A DNA stretch of 64,000 bases from Bartonella melophagi K-2C. Its GTDB lineage: Bacteria; Pseudomonadota; Alphaproteobacteria; Rhizobiales; Rhizobiaceae. The notes beneath the pieces were generated by a model that worked only from the letters and a program-made list of their open reading frames with translations, did not search any database and was not told the origin of the DNA. The translations under genes were made by a program, and so were the position numbers. Each line of letters starts with the position of its first letter. Positions within the stretch are counted from its first letter, which is position 1. The stretch spans positions 209,904 through 273,903 of the forward strand of contig NZ_JH725082.1 in the NCBI RefSeq assembly GCF_000278255.1, written 5' to 3'. Shown in pieces: positions 40,965-51,206 of the stretch.

Positions 40965-41743
40965 ACGACATTATTCTTTCACTTAATGATGTTATAATGC
41001 GTTTTGGCGGATTAATCGCTGTTAATAATATCAATATGGCTATCAAACGGGGAACAATTACTGGATTAATTGGTCCCAATGGTGCCGGAAAGACAACTGT
41101 TTTTAATATAATTTCTGGTTTTTATACACCTACAAATGGAAAAATTCTTCTAGACGGAGAAAATATTTGTGGTCTTTCACCTCATATTATCTGTAAACGC
41201 CATATTGCACGAACATTTCAAAATATTCGCCTTTTTTCAGGATTAACAGTATTGCAAAATGTCATGGTTGGTGCCCATGTTCGGCAAAAATACCCATGGT
41301 TTGCTTCCGCTCTTTTATTACCGAGTGCAATTAAAGAAAAAAACAAGCTTTATAAAGAGTCTATGGAGATTCTTGAACAACTTCAGCTTGCTTATCTCGC
41401 TAACCAGCCAGCAACCACCTTGGCTTATGGTGCACAACGGCGTTTAGAAATTGCTCGGGCTTTAGCAACAAAACCTAAATTACTTCTTCTTGATGAACCT
41501 GCTGCTGGAATGAATCCCCAAGAAAGCGAAGAACTTAGAAAATTCATAGAAAAAGTAAGAACAGAATTTGATCTTACAATTCTACTTATTGAACATGATA
41601 TGAAAGTTGTCATGGGGCTTTGCCAAGATATTTGGGTATTAGAATATGGCCGTTGCATCGCCAATGGAATACCAGATGAAATTCGCCATAATCCTAAAGT
41701 TATTAAAGCTTATCTTGGGGGAGATATGTATGAACATTCTTGA
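40961..41743 (+). CDS. livG: Branched-chain amino acid ABC transporter ATP-binding protein LivG
   Basis: A 260-residue ABC ATPase. Walker A is GPNGAGKTTVFN, the signature-like LAYGAQRRLEIARAL, Walker B LLLLDEPAAGMNP, and H-loop IEHDMKVVMG. LAYGAQRR replaces the usual LSGGQ, as is normal in LivG. Overlaps livF by 14 bases. Confidence 0.95.
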   Translation: MNDIILSLNDVIMRFGGLIAVNNINMAIKRGTITGLIGPNGAGKTTVFNIISGFYTPTNGKILLDGENICGLSPHIICKRHIARTFQNIRLFSGLTVLQNVMVGAHVRQKYPWFASALLLPSAIKEKNKLYKESMEILEQLQLAYLANQPATTLAYGAQRRLEIARALATKPKLLLLDEPAAGMNPQESEELRKFIEKVRTEFDLTILLIEHDMKVVMGLCQDIWVLEYGRCIANGIPDEIRHNPKVIKAYLGGDMYEHS

Positions 41744-42440
41744 AATAAAAAATCTTCATGTTCATTATGGTGCTATTAAAGCCGTTCAAGATATTTCTAT
41801 GTCCATAAAAAAAGGGAGTATAGTAACTTTAATTGGTGCCAACGGAGCAGGAAAAAGCAGTACTGTACGTTCTATTGCAGGACTCAACCGGCCTATTTAC
41901 GGAGATATTATATATAAAGGTGAATCTATTACAGAAAAACAGCCAGAAGAAATTTTACAATTAGGCATTGCATTAAGTCCTGAGGGGCGGCGTATTATGC
42001 CTCATTTGACTGTTTTAGAAAATCTCCAGCTAGGCGCTTATATTTGTAATGACAAAGTCGGTATTGCTCATGATATTGAATGGATATTTGACTTATTTCC
42101 ACGGTTACGTGAAAGATCCAAGCAATTGGGCGGTACAATGTCAGGCGGTGAACAACAAATGCTAGCTGTAGGACGTGCACTTATAAGTAATCCTGATATG
42201 GTGATATTGGATGAACCGTCTCTTGGTTTAGCACCTCTTCTTGTACAAGAAACTTTTTCGATCATCCGCAAAATTAATGAAATGGGAAAAACTGTTCTTC
42301 TTATTGAACAAAACGCATTTGCAGCTCTTTCTGTTGCCGATTATGCTTATATTTTAGAAGTAGGAAAAATTTTATTTCATGGTAAAAGCCAAGCTATGCT
42401 TTCTGATCCACGTGTAAAAGAAGCATATCTTGGCGGCTAA
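41730..42440 (+). CDS. livF: Branched-chain amino acid ABC transporter ATP-binding protein LivF
   Basis: The second ATPase, 236 residues from ATG 41730 (MNILEIKNLHVHYG). A GGGGGAGA sits just upstream, whereas the frame is open further upstream without a family-like sequence. Walker A GANGAGKSST, signature TMSGGEQQML, Walker B VILDEPSLGLAP and IEQNAFAALSVADYAY are LivF-typical. Last gene of the liv operon. Confidence 0.95.
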   Translation: MNILEIKNLHVHYGAIKAVQDISMSIKKGSIVTLIGANGAGKSSTVRSIAGLNRPIYGDIIYKGESITEKQPEEILQLGIALSPEGRRIMPHLTVLENLQLGAYICNDKVGIAHDIEWIFDLFPRLRERSKQLGGTMSGGEQQMLAVGRALISNPDMVILDEPSLGLAPLLVQETFSIIRKINEMGKTVLLIEQNAFAALSVADYAYILEVGKILFHGKSQAMLSDPRVKEAYLGG

Positions 42441-42460
42441 AAATTATATTACGAAATTAT

Positions 42461-42512
42461 AGGCCGCCCCAAAAGGCCTTTCTCTGTATCTTAAAGAGAA
42501 AATGTTTTTATT
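42461..42512. terminator. Bidirectional terminator region between livF and gatA
   Basis: Two small hairpins in tandem: AGGCC...GGCCT at 42461-42479, and TTTCTCT...AGAGAAA at 42479-42501 followed by a T-rich run. They lie between the convergent livF and gatA genes. Confidence 0.45.
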
Positions 42513-42542
42513 TCTCCATAAAAAATGTAAGCTTGTGATTTT

Positions 42543-44027
42543 TTATGGCCACCATTTTTTAGCATTTAACGTTCCCGCCGCTTGCTCTATAATGTAAGCT
42601 ATCTGAAAAATTGTTTCCTCAGCAAAAGGCTTACCAATCAATTGCAATCCTAGCGGTAAACCATTTAATGATAAACCTGCAGGAACAGAAATACCTGGTA
42701 ATCCCGCCATATTAACTGATACAGTACAGATATCGTTTAAATACATTGCTATTGTGTCATTCTTTATTTTTTCATCAGCAATACCAAAAGCTGATGCCGG
42801 TGTTGTAGGCGTTAAAATAGCGTCAACACCAGCAGAAAAACATTGATCAAAATCACGTTTAATTAATGTTCGCACCTTTTGAGCTCTAAGATAATAAGCA
42901 CCATAATAACCTGCAGAAAGAACATAGGTACCAATTAAAATACGCCGTTTGACCTCATCACCAAAGCCAGATGAGCGCGTATTCTCATACATTTCAATGA
43001 CATCTTTCCCTGGCATACGAAGCCCAAAACGGACACCATCATAGCGTGCTAAATTAGAAGACGCTTCTGCAGGAGCTACAACATAATAAGCGGGCAAAGC
43101 ATATTTTGTATGAGGTAATGAAATATCAATAATCTGAGCCCCTGCTTCCTTTAGCCAATCCATCCCTTTTTGCCAAAGGTCAACAATTTCAGCAGACATT
43201 CCTTCAATATAGTATTCTTTTGGAATACCAATTTTCATCCCCTTAATTGATTGACCTATATAATTTTCATAATCAGGTACAGGTACATTAACCGAAGTTG
43301 AATCTTTATCATCAAAGGAAGCCATTGATTTCAGCATAATCGCGCAATCACGCACATCTCGTCCGATAGGCCCAGCTTGATCAAGCGATGAAGCATAAGC
43401 TATGGTCCCCCACCGTGAACACCGCCCATAAGTCGGCTTTATTCCCACAGTACCAGTAAATGCTGCTGGCTGACGTATTGATCCACCAGTATCAGTTGCT
43501 GTTGCTCCTGCACAAAGTCGTGCTGCAACAGCAGCTGCAGAACCACCTGAAGAACCACCTGGGACAAGTTTTTCACCTGATCCTTTTTTCCGCCATGGAT
43601 TAACAACTGGCCCATAATGTGATGTTTCATTAGACGATCCCATCGCAAACTCATCCATATTAAGTTTGCCTAACATAACCGCCCCATCTTTCCACAAATT
43701 AGCCGTTACTGTTGATTCGTATTTCGGTTTAAAACCATCGAGAATATATGAACAAGCTTGAGTATGAACATCTTGTGTTGCAAAAAGATCCTTAATTCCT
43801 AGTGGAATCCCCTCTAAAATACCAGCTTGCCCTTTCGCAAAACGCTTATCTGATTCAGCAGCCATTTTTGTTGCTTGTTCTGCTGTTAGCGCCACATAAA
43901 CATTTAAAGTTGGATTAGCTAACTCAATTGCTTTTAAATAAGCTTCTGTTAATTCAGTTGCTTTCAGATCTCTCTTTGTTAAAGCATCACGAGCTTGTGC
44001 AATCGTTAGGGTTGTTAAATCAGTCAT
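42543..44027 (-). CDS. gatA: Glutamyl-tRNA(Gln) amidotransferase subunit A
   Basis: GatA releases ammonia from glutamine for transamidation of Glu-tRNA(Gln) in the GatCAB complex. The amidase Ser-cisSer-Lys triad motifs are [10 protein letters not shown] (Lys about 79), [14 protein letters not shown] and [13 protein letters not shown]. At 494 residues it is normal. It follows gatC after about 30 bases; gatB is not in the window. Confidence 0.96.
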   Translation of the reverse strand: MTDLTTLTIAQARDALTKRDLKATELTEAYLKAIELANPTLNVYVALTAEQATKMAAESDKRFAKGQAGILEGIPLGIKDLFATQDVHTQACSYILDGFKPKYESTVTANLWKDGAVMLGKLNMDEFAMGSSNETSHYGPVVNPWRKKGSGEKLVPGGSSGGSAAAVAARLCAGATATDTGGSIRQPAAFTGTVGIKPTYGRCSRWGTIAYASSLDQAGPIGRDVRDCAIMLKSMASFDDKDSTSVNVPVPDYENYIGQSIKGMKIGIPKEYYIEGMSAEIVDLWQKGMDWLKEAGAQIIDISLPHTKYALPAYYVVAPAEASSNLARYDGVRFGLRMPGKDVIEMYENTRSSGFGDEVKRRILIGTYVLSAGYYGAYYLRAQKVRTLIKRDFDQCFSAGVDAILTPTTPASAFGIADEKIKNDTIAMYLNDICTVSVNMAGLPGISVPAGLSLNGLPLGLQLIGKPFAEETIFQIAYIIEQAAGTLNAKKWWP

Positions 44028-44057
44028 ATTGATTCTCGAATTTTAAAATATTAAAAA

Positions 44058-44345
44058 TTACTCGACGACCTTTGAAACAAGAAAGAAATTTTCTTCTGTT
44101 ACAGGTGCATTTGCTACAATTTCTTCAGCTTTATCACCATCTGTAATATTATCTTCACGCATTCGCAAAGCCATAGGCATTACCGATGTTAATGGTTCAA
44201 CTCCATTGATATCAACTTCATTAAGTTGTTCTACAAACTCTAAAATGGCATTGAATTCCTTTGTCATGCGTTCTGTTTCATCGTCATGAATAGCAATACG
44301 CGCTAAATGTGCCACTCTTTTGACTGTTTTATTATCAACAGACAT
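44058..44345 (-). CDS. gatC: Glutamyl-tRNA(Gln) amidotransferase subunit C
   Basis: GatC is the small structural subunit of GatCAB. The 95-residue protein contains [28 protein letters not shown] and GVEPLTSV, as expected, and sits directly upstream of gatA. Confidence 0.95.
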   Translation of the reverse strand: MSVDNKTVKRVAHLARIAIHDDETERMTKEFNAILEFVEQLNEVDINGVEPLTSVMPMALRMREDNITDGDKAEEIVANAPVTEENFFLVSKVVE

Positions 44346-44500
44346 ATTATGCCTTTCTGCTCAAATTTGATTGCGACATTACTCTCTTCATGTTTTGGCT
44401 ATACAAGCTCACTTCTATAAGCACAAGAATATTGATATCTATATCAAAGCTTCACTATAAATATTAACCTAAAATATTAAGAAACTCTAAGTATAAACAC

Positions 44501-44980
44501 ATGGCTGTCATTAATATACATGAAATTACTACACATCTTTTACCCAAAAAAACGATAGCAGGTTTGGATTTGGGCACAAAAACTATCGGAATTGCTATTT
44601 CTGATATCAGTTTAACCTTTTCAAATCCACGTCCTGTCATTCAGCGGAAAAAATTTACGTTAGATGCCCTTACACTTGTTCAAATCTTTAATAATGAAAA
44701 TGTAGGAGCTGCTGTTATTGGCTTGCCTGTTAACATGGATGGAAGTAACGGCCCTCGTGTTCAAACAACCCGAACTTTTGTTAGCAATATGGGAGCATAT
44801 ACAAAAATTCCATTTATTTTTTGGGATGAACGATTGTCAACAATTGCTGCACAACGCTCCCTCGTAGAAATGGATGTATCGCGCGCCAAAAGAGCAGCCC
44901 GCATTGATTCTGCAGCTGCTGCTTTTATATTACAAGGCGTTCTTGATAGAATTCAGAACCTAAATCACACAGAAGGATAA
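44501..44980 (+). CDS. ruvX: YqgF/RuvX family pre-16S rRNA nuclease-like protein
   Basis: An RNase H-fold protein of 159 residues. [31 protein letters not shown] and [15 protein letters not shown] provide the acidic active-site residues. YqgF in E. coli processes the 5' end of 16S rRNA; the old annotation is Holliday junction resolvase. The N-terminal 15 residues are less conserved. The 3' end overlaps the convergent AidB-like gene by 16 bases. Confidence 0.9.
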   Translation: MAVINIHEITTHLLPKKTIAGLDLGTKTIGIAISDISLTFSNPRPVIQRKKFTLDALTLVQIFNNENVGAAVIGLPVNMDGSNGPRVQTTRTFVSNMGAYTKIPFIFWDERLSTIAAQRSLVEMDVSRAKRAARIDSAAAAFILQGVLDRIQNLNHTEG

Positions 44981-46590
44981 AGGATCTCCAATAATTGTCC
45001 GGGATTATATCGTGCAATCATCATACCATAGGATAGTCTCCATTGTCCTCCAAGGCGGCTTTCCATATAAGCATTTACAATATATTCCATTTCCTTATAA
45101 CGTAATGATGCAGTTGCAGCAGCGTATGCCACTTGCTCAACAAAAAAACGGCCTGCTCCTTCATTTGTTGAAGCCATATGGATAGCAGATTTGATAATTT
45201 CAACTGCTCGCGGACCTGCTGGTCCAATATTAGTTGCAATTCTTTCTAACAGTTGCTGAAATAATCCAGGTGCTTTATTAGCTATAAGAATTGCGTCCCT
45301 CACCAATTGATTAGAATCATTATTTCTAACTATCCGCGCAGATCCATCATGTAACATTTGCGATAATGGATTTCCTTCCACAAAACTTTCTAAACCAAGC
45401 TGTGCAATAATTTCACTAACAATAGGAACAACTAATTGATTTACATGACAAGCAATAATAGGCGTCATAATACGTGCAAAAGCTGCTTCAGCGCGACTAT
45501 TTATAGCATTATCAAATGCCCGTGCTAAACGTAAAACCAATGCTTGTGAAGCAGCAATATCAAGTGCAATATCAGCAAAAATACGCTCTGTTAGTGGTGG
45601 TAAAGGCTGATTTGGCATTTTTTGCCGAAAAAAGTCTATGCCAAATTGAAGTGCTGCGCGTAAAACACCTGTTGATATCACAGACTGATCGAAGCGTGTC
45701 ATAGTCTCGATATCTTTAATTATTTTAGCCCCCTCCCCAATATTTCCCAAAAGCCAACCATAACTGCCTTGGAAATGGACAATCCCCTCTGGCACTGAAT
45801 ATTCTCCAGAACGCTGCAATAAATAATGAATTGAGATATTATTTATTATACCATTTTCTTGCAAGCGTGGGACTAAAAAGCAGCTTAAATGACCATCTGT
45901 TTCCGCACTAACAAGATATCCATCAGCGACCGGATTAATAACATTGGTTTTTACACTATTTAAATGATACAGATCACGCCCCATCTTTTCATCAAAAGAA
46001 ACTTTCTGAGCAATTGGAAAACTAAAAGGATATTTTTCACTTTTTGCGACATTATCAAAAGCACAAGTAAGAGAAGCACCTTTTTTATCATTAATAGGCT
46101 TGAGGGATGAATCATATTGACGTGACAAAAGTACGTTTCGCCATCTTTTAAATAGCTTAACGTCACCAATTAATACCGCAATAGCTGCACTTGTTATAAT
46201 AACCTCATTCAAATGTCCGGTTTCCAGACCGGCAGATAAAGCTAAACGAATAGCACGTGCTTGATAACGTATTCCACTTTCCGAAGCTATATTTTCCCAT
46301 AATGAAGTACTTAACCCTACTTGTCTAGAATATCTTTGAAGAGTATCATAGGCAGGGTGAATTTCTAACTGTTCTGTTAGTTGGCTCCATTCGGTATTAT
46401 AGCGTAATGTTGGTCGATGGTGATTTGCTAAACGGGAGAGATCTCGTGCTTCGTGGCTAGCTACAAATGCTCCTATTTCTTCAAAACTTGCTAATAAAGA
46501 TGCAGGCAAATTAGATGCAATACGAAACATAAGTGTATCACTAAGAAACGCATTTTTTCGGTGGCCATTCTGCATAAACAGAGCACTCAT
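44965..46590 (-). CDS. AidB-like acyl-CoA dehydrogenase family protein (diverged)
   Basis: A 541-residue protein that aligns by eye with AidB, the acyl-CoA-dehydrogenase relative of the E. coli adaptive response. Shared features include [62 protein letters not shown] and [12 protein letters not shown]. The substrate/flavin-contact stretch, MTEKQGGSDV in E. coli AidB as I recall it, is replaced by a cysteine-containing segment ([13 protein letters not shown]). The later WEGSGN-type motif reads [13 protein letters not shown]. Catalysis and flavin binding are therefore doubtful, though the frame is full length. Divergent from pyrB; overlaps ruvX. Confidence 0.78.
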   Translation of the reverse strand: MSALFMQNGHRKNAFLSDTLMFRIASNLPASLLASFEEIGAFVASHEARDLSRLANHHRPTLRYNTEWSQLTEQLEIHPAYDTLQRYSRQVGLSTSLWENIASESGIRYQARAIRLALSAGLETGHLNEVIITSAAIAVLIGDVKLFKRWRNVLLSRQYDSSLKPINDKKGASLTCAFDNVAKSEKYPFSFPIAQKVSFDEKMGRDLYHLNSVKTNVINPVADGYLVSAETDGHLSCFLVPRLQENGIINNISIHYLLQRSGEYSVPEGIVHFQGSYGWLLGNIGEGAKIIKDIETMTRFDQSVISTGVLRAALQFGIDFFRQKMPNQPLPPLTERIFADIALDIAASQALVLRLARAFDNAINSRAEAAFARIMTPIIACHVNQLVVPIVSEIIAQLGLESFVEGNPLSQMLHDGSARIVRNNDSNQLVRDAILIANKAPGLFQQLLERIATNIGPAGPRAVEIIKSAIHMASTNEGAGRFFVEQVAYAAATASLRYKEMEYIVNAYMESRLGGQWRLSYGMMIARYNPGQLLEILYPSV

Positions 46591-46702
46591 AGTATATTCC
46601 TTATTCGAATCATTGATATCATAGACTATTTATCTTTTTACATTTATTACATTCAAACAAATACTTGTTTAAATTCTTTAGAAATCTCTAGAAAAGAATG
46701 CT

Positions 46703-47668
46703 ATGACTCAAAATACTCTTTTTCCGATTTTCCCCTACCGTCATCTTTTAGGTATTAAAGGTTTAAATGTACAAGACCTTACCACATTACTTGATCGTGC
46801 AGATGCAAATATCACTTTTTCCAAGACAATTGACAAAAAAAAATTCACACTGCACGGACGTACTCAAATTAATCTTTTCTTTGAAGCCTCCACACGAACA
46901 CAATCCTCATTCGAACTAGCTGGTAAGCGATTAGGAGCCAACGTGATGAATATGGCTATCAGTAATTCATCCGTCAAAAAAGGAGAAACATTGATTGATA
47001 CAGCAATAACTCTCAATGCAATGAATCCAGACATACTCATCATTCGCCATAACTGCGCCGGAGCGGCTGCTCTTTTAGCACAAAAAGTTGATTGTTGTGT
47101 CATTAATGCAGGTGATGGTGCACATGAACACCCAACACAAGCTTTATTAGATGCCCTGACTATTCGAAGAATAAAAGGACGTATTGAAAGATTAACTGTT
47201 GCAATTTGTGGAGATATCTTGCATTCACGTGTCGCACGTTCCAATATTATTAGCCTTAACGCTTTAGGAGCACGTGTTCGTGTTATTGCTCCTTCAACAC
47301 TTCTGCCAACTGGAATAGCAGACATGAGCGTTGAAGTTTTTAACACAATGAAAGAAGGTCTTAAAGGTGCTGATGTTATCATGATGTTACGCTTACAACG
47401 CGAACGTATGGTAGGTGCTTTTATTCCTTCCGTTCGTGAATATTTTCATCATTTTGGTTTACATAAAGAAAACTTAGCTTATGCAAAAAGTGATTGCATC
47501 GTCATGCATCCTGGCCCAATAAACCGTGGTGTAGAAATTGCTTCTGACATAGCAGATGGAGTACAAAGCGTGATCCACACACAAGTAAAAATGGGAATCG
47601 CTGTGCGCATGGCTGTAATGGAAGCTTTACTCGATTCGCGTCATAATTGGAGTGGAGAAAAAAAATGA
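46703..47668 (+). CDS. pyrB: Aspartate carbamoyltransferase catalytic subunit
   Basis: PyrB makes N-carbamoyl-aspartate in pyrimidine synthesis. The carbamoyl-phosphate loop is [20 protein letters not shown], followed by [29 protein letters not shown] and [12 protein letters not shown]. The 321 residues are normal. The stop overlaps the pyrC start (ATGA). No PyrI partner; the neighbouring PyrC homologue is the likely structural partner. Confidence 0.96.
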   Translation: MTQNTLFPIFPYRHLLGIKGLNVQDLTTLLDRADANITFSKTIDKKKFTLHGRTQINLFFEASTRTQSSFELAGKRLGANVMNMAISNSSVKKGETLIDTAITLNAMNPDILIIRHNCAGAAALLAQKVDCCVINAGDGAHEHPTQALLDALTIRRIKGRIERLTVAICGDILHSRVARSNIISLNALGARVRVIAPSTLLPTGIADMSVEVFNTMKEGLKGADVIMMLRLQRERMVGAFIPSVREYFHHFGLHKENLAYAKSDCIVMHPGPINRGVEIASDIADGVQSVIHTQVKMGIAVRMAVMEALLDSRHNWSGEKK

Positions 47669-48969
47669 CAAAGCCAATGGTTTTTCAAAACGCTCGTATT
47701 GTTGATCCTTCGCGTGCAATTGACGAAATTGGTACAGTTATTATTGAAAATGGACTGATTATAGCAGCTGGAAAAGAAGCTCTGAATCAAGGAACACCCG
47801 AAGGTGCGGAAATTATTGATGCGCAAAATAAAGCGATTCTACCTGGATTTGTTGATGCACGAGTTTTTGTTGGTGAGCCAGGAGCTGAGCACCGTGAAAC
47901 AATCGCTTCAGCTAGCCAATCTGCGGCAGCAGGAGGTATTACTTCCTTTCTCATGATGCCAGATACACAACCAGTTATTGATAATGTGGCGCTTGTTGAA
48001 TTTATTACGCGCACAGCACATGAAACGTCATTGGTCAATATTTATCCTGTTGCTGCTATCACCCAAGGTTTAGGTGGACAAGAAATTACCGAATTCGGTT
48101 TATTAAAAAATGCAGGTGCTGTTGCTTTTAGTGAGGGAAAAAAAACTCTTCAAAATTCATCTGTTATGCGACGCGCAATGACTTATGCGCGTGATTTTGA
48201 TGTCACTTTGATTCATGAAACACAAGACAAAGATCTTACAGGTCAAGGTGTTATGAACGAAGGTTTATTGGCAAGTTGGCTTGGCCTTTGTGGAATTCCG
48301 CGTGAAGCGGAAATCATTCCATTGGAAAGAGATTTACGACTGGCTGCACTAACACAAGCACGCTATCACGCTGCACAAATATCAACAGCTATGTCTGCAG
48401 ATGCTATTCGTTTAGCAAAACAGAACAATACAAAAATTTCAGCCGGTGTATCTATTAATCATTTATCCCTTAATGAAAATGATGTCGGCGAATATCGTAC
48501 CTTTTTCCGTTTAATGCCTCCACTGCGTGCAGAAGAAGATCGTATAGCAATGATTGAAGCAATAAAAGATGGAACAGTCGATATTATTGTTTCTTCTCAT
48601 GATCCTCAAGATGTTGATACAAAACGCTTACCATTCCAAGACGCTCAAGCAGGTGCTATTGGCATGGAGACTCTCTTAAGTGTGGCTTTACTCCTCTATC
48701 ACAATGAAATGATATCTCTTTTGAGGCTGACTGAACTCTTATCAACAGCACCTGCAAAACTCTTTGGTCTTAATGCTGGAACACTCATAAAAGGTGCTAA
48801 TGCAGATCTCATTTTAGTTGATCTTGATGAACCATGGATACTATCTTCAGATATGCTTCATTCACGTTCAAAAAACACACCATTTGAGAACACACACTTT
48901 CAAGGACGTGTTATCCAAACACTTGTTAAAGGCCACTCAGTGTTTAAGCTTGATCAACAATTTAAATGA
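47665..48969 (+). CDS. pyrC: Dihydroorotase-like protein PyrC lacking the HxH metal site
   Basis: A 434-residue amidohydrolase-fold protein in the dihydroorotase family. At the end of strand 1 the canonical D-x-H-x-H reads D64-A-R-V-F ([13 protein letters not shown]), so both first metal-binding histidines are gone. [23 protein letters not shown] and [14 protein letters not shown] remain. This matches the non-catalytic PyrC' that associates with PyrB in pseudomonads and, from memory, the Rhizobiales homologue also reads DARVF. A second, catalytic dihydroorotase should exist elsewhere. The start at ATG 47665 overlaps the pyrB stop; an upstream ATG at 47647 is possible. Confidence 0.9.
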   Translation: MTKPMVFQNARIVDPSRAIDEIGTVIIENGLIIAAGKEALNQGTPEGAEIIDAQNKAILPGFVDARVFVGEPGAEHRETIASASQSAAAGGITSFLMMPDTQPVIDNVALVEFITRTAHETSLVNIYPVAAITQGLGGQEITEFGLLKNAGAVAFSEGKKTLQNSSVMRRAMTYARDFDVTLIHETQDKDLTGQGVMNEGLLASWLGLCGIPREAEIIPLERDLRLAALTQARYHAAQISTAMSADAIRLAKQNNTKISAGVSINHLSLNENDVGEYRTFFRLMPPLRAEEDRIAMIEAIKDGTVDIIVSSHDPQDVDTKRLPFQDAQAGAIGMETLLSVALLLYHNEMISLLRLTELLSTAPAKLFGLNAGTLIKGANADLILVDLDEPWILSSDMLHSRSKNTPFENTHFQGRVIQTLVKGHSVFKLDQQFK

Positions 48970-49634
48970 GACTTTTGATGAATGAAATAGAAGCGCTTTT
49001 TCAAGTTCATATAGGATTTATTTTTCTGATATCTTATCTCATCGGTTCTATCCCATTTGGACTGCTTTTTACACGCTTTGCTAAACTTGGTGATATAAGG
49101 ACAATTGGCTCTGGAAATATTGGGACGACAAATGTTTTACGTACAGGAAATAAAACAATTGCAGCTCTTACTTTTCTTTGCGATATGCTAAAGGGAACTA
49201 TTGTTATTATCCTAACTGCAAAACTTCTAATCTATCCACTAAGAAACAGTATTCCAGTAGAACACAGCATTATTGTTGTTCTAGCTGGTTTTTTCGCTTT
49301 CTTAGGACACATTTTCCCTATATGGCTTAAATTTAAAGGTGGCAAAGGTGTTGCTACTTATCTAGGTGTATGCTTAGGATTTTACTGGCCATCAGCAGTT
49401 GTTTTTATCATCATCTGGATGGGAATTTTTCTATCTACGCATTATTCTTCATTATCCGGGCTTATTGCTGTTATTATTGTTCCAATTTTTATTTATTTTT
49501 TTTCCCCTTACTTCTATGCTTATTGCATAATAGTAATAATGAGCATACTTGTGATTATAAAACATCACACGAATATCAGTAGATTATTAGTTGGGAAAGA
49601 AAGTAAGATTGGCACTAAAAACAGAAATAAATAA
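48966..49634 (+). CDS. plsY: Glycerol-3-phosphate acyltransferase PlsY
   Basis: PlsY transfers acyl groups from acyl-phosphate to glycerol 3-phosphate in the inner membrane. The motifs are [34 protein letters not shown] and [13 protein letters not shown]. There are five to six hydrophobic segments in 222 residues. ATGA overlap with pyrC; a second ATG at 48978 is possible. Overlaps dprA. Confidence 0.95.
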   Translation: MRLLMNEIEALFQVHIGFIFLISYLIGSIPFGLLFTRFAKLGDIRTIGSGNIGTTNVLRTGNKTIAALTFLCDMLKGTIVIILTAKLLIYPLRNSIPVEHSIIVVLAGFFAFLGHIFPIWLKFKGGKGVATYLGVCLGFYWPSAVVFIIIWMGIFLSTHYSSLSGLIAVIIVPIFIYFFSPYFYAYCIIVIMSILVIIKHHTNISRLLVGKESKIGTKNRNK

Positions 49635-50823
49635 AGGGATTCCACTTACTGATCATCAACGTTTAAACTGGTTGCGGTTATTACGTAGTGAGAGTATTGG
49701 GCCTGTTACTTTTCGTAACTTAATTGATCATTATAAAACAGCAGAAAATGCTTTGGCTGTACTTCCTGAGCTTAGTAGAAAAAGTGGTCGTTGTGCACCT
49801 ATTCGGATAGCAACGTTAGAAGATGCTGAAAAAGAGATGCAAAAAGCTGAAAAATTGGGTATTCGTTTTGTCGGCGTAGGAGAACCAGATTATCCAGCAT
49901 ATCTTAGGGTAACAGAAGCCTCCCCACCACTCATTACTATAAAAGGCAATGTTTCAGTTTTTCATAAATCCTCCGTTGGGATTATTGGCTCTCGAGATGC
50001 TTCGGCAGCAGGTAAGAAGCTTACTGCTCAATTTTCTCATTTTCTTGGTAACGCTGGTTTTATAACCATTTCTGGATTTGCACGTGGAATTGATAGTATT
50101 GCTCACCAAACAAGTTTAAAAACAGGTACCGTTGCAGTTATGGCTGGCGGAATTGATCATATCTATCCTCCTGAAAATAAAAAACTTTATGATGATATTA
50201 TCACGAATGGTGGAGCAATTATTAGTGAAATGCCTGTTGGTTGGAAACCACGTGCTATCGATTTTCCAAGAAGAAATCGTATTATTGCAGGTTTATCGCT
50301 TGGCCTCTTAGTAACAGAAGCAGCTATGCGGTCAGGATCCTTAATTACAACCCGTCAAGCTGTTGAAATAGGACGATTAATTTTTGCCATTCCCGGTTCT
50401 CCACTTGATCCAAGATCAGTTGGTACAAATAATCTTATTAAAGAAGGTGCTTTATTGGTTACACACCCTTCTGATATTATAGAAACACTTACACCATTAG
50501 TCTCAAATACTGTAAGTTCTCAGCTTAATCTTTTTGAAAAAGAATATCCAATTCAATTTCAAGAGGAAGGTTTTAGTTTACCTAATACAGAAACTGATAA
50601 ATCTGCTTCTACTAGAAATGATTCAGAACGCTTAGCTATTCTTTCAGCTCTCTCAACAACTCCAATTGATCTAGATACATTAAGTAATCATTCAGATATT
50701 CCCTTACAAAACCTTTACCTTTTATTAGTTGAACTTGAACTTTCTGGGAAGCTTATTCGACACTCTGACGGTTGTGTGTCATTGTCGGCGTTGAATCCTC
50801 CCCAAGCCCCTCAGAGTTATTAA
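49591..50823 (+). CDS. dprA: DNA processing protein DprA
   Basis: DprA loads RecA on incoming single-stranded DNA in transformation. The Rossmann-like core has [32 protein letters not shown] and [32 protein letters not shown] and [12 protein letters not shown] follow, and a winged-helix-like C terminus. No ATG is near the start: TTG at 49591 or TTG at 49609 (preceded by a GAAAG-type site) are the options. Both overlap plsY. Confidence 0.93.
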   Translation: MGKKVRLALKTEINKGIPLTDHQRLNWLRLLRSESIGPVTFRNLIDHYKTAENALAVLPELSRKSGRCAPIRIATLEDAEKEMQKAEKLGIRFVGVGEPDYPAYLRVTEASPPLITIKGNVSVFHKSSVGIIGSRDASAAGKKLTAQFSHFLGNAGFITISGFARGIDSIAHQTSLKTGTVAVMAGGIDHIYPPENKKLYDDIITNGGAIISEMPVGWKPRAIDFPRRNRIIAGLSLGLLVTEAAMRSGSLITTRQAVEIGRLIFAIPGSPLDPRSVGTNNLIKEGALLVTHPSDIIETLTPLVSNTVSSQLNLFEKEYPIQFQEEGFSLPNTETDKSASTRNDSERLAILSALSTTPIDLDTLSNHSDIPLQNLYLLLVELELSGKLIRHSDGCVSLSALNPPQAPQSY

Positions 50824-50959
50824 TAATACTTTGCCCCTCTTTGGCTACCATATCCAAGAGTAATGCTAAAAGTGGACTATGAGCTTGACGCGCCATTTGA
50901 CTCATTTGTTTTGACATATCCGTGATATAATGGATAATTTTTAAACGATTTATAAGCAT
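50753..50959 (-). CDS. Small conserved-looking helical protein
   Basis: A 68-residue frame starting MLINRLKIIHYITDMSKQMS, with AAGGAT upstream of the ATG. The arrangement (IIHYITDM, then LLALLLDMVAKEG) resembles small helical proteins of unknown function that I recall in Rhizobiales next to topA/dprA. The 3' end lies antisense to the last 70 bases of dprA. I do not recognise a function. Confidence 0.45.
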   Translation of the reverse strand: MLINRLKIIHYITDMSKQMSQMARQAHSPLLALLLDMVAKEGQSIINNSEGLGEDSTPTMTHNRQSVE

Positions 50960-51206
50960 ATTTTTTTTATCCTTGAGCATTCTCCCCATCTCTCAATAGA
51001 TGTTATCTTAATATTTTACCACATACTTTTTTATATGAGCTACGGAAAATAAGTTATGCGGTCTCTTATAAAGAGTATTTTAAATAATAACAATCAAAAG
51101 TTGTATAATATAGTTTTTTTTATGTGTTCTTGACTAATTGCCATTAGCTATTCATTTGAAAGGAGTTTATAGAGAGAATTTTTTATTTTAACATTCGGAT
51201 AAAATC

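Noticed and set aside
41646-41730. Longer LivF start 28 codons upstream
   Set aside because: The extra residues lie within livG coding sequence and do not look like LivF; ATG 41730 has a strong ribosome-binding site.
46864-47382. 172-codon minus-strand frame inside pyrB
   Set aside because: Antisense to the conserved PyrB core, no recognisable domain.
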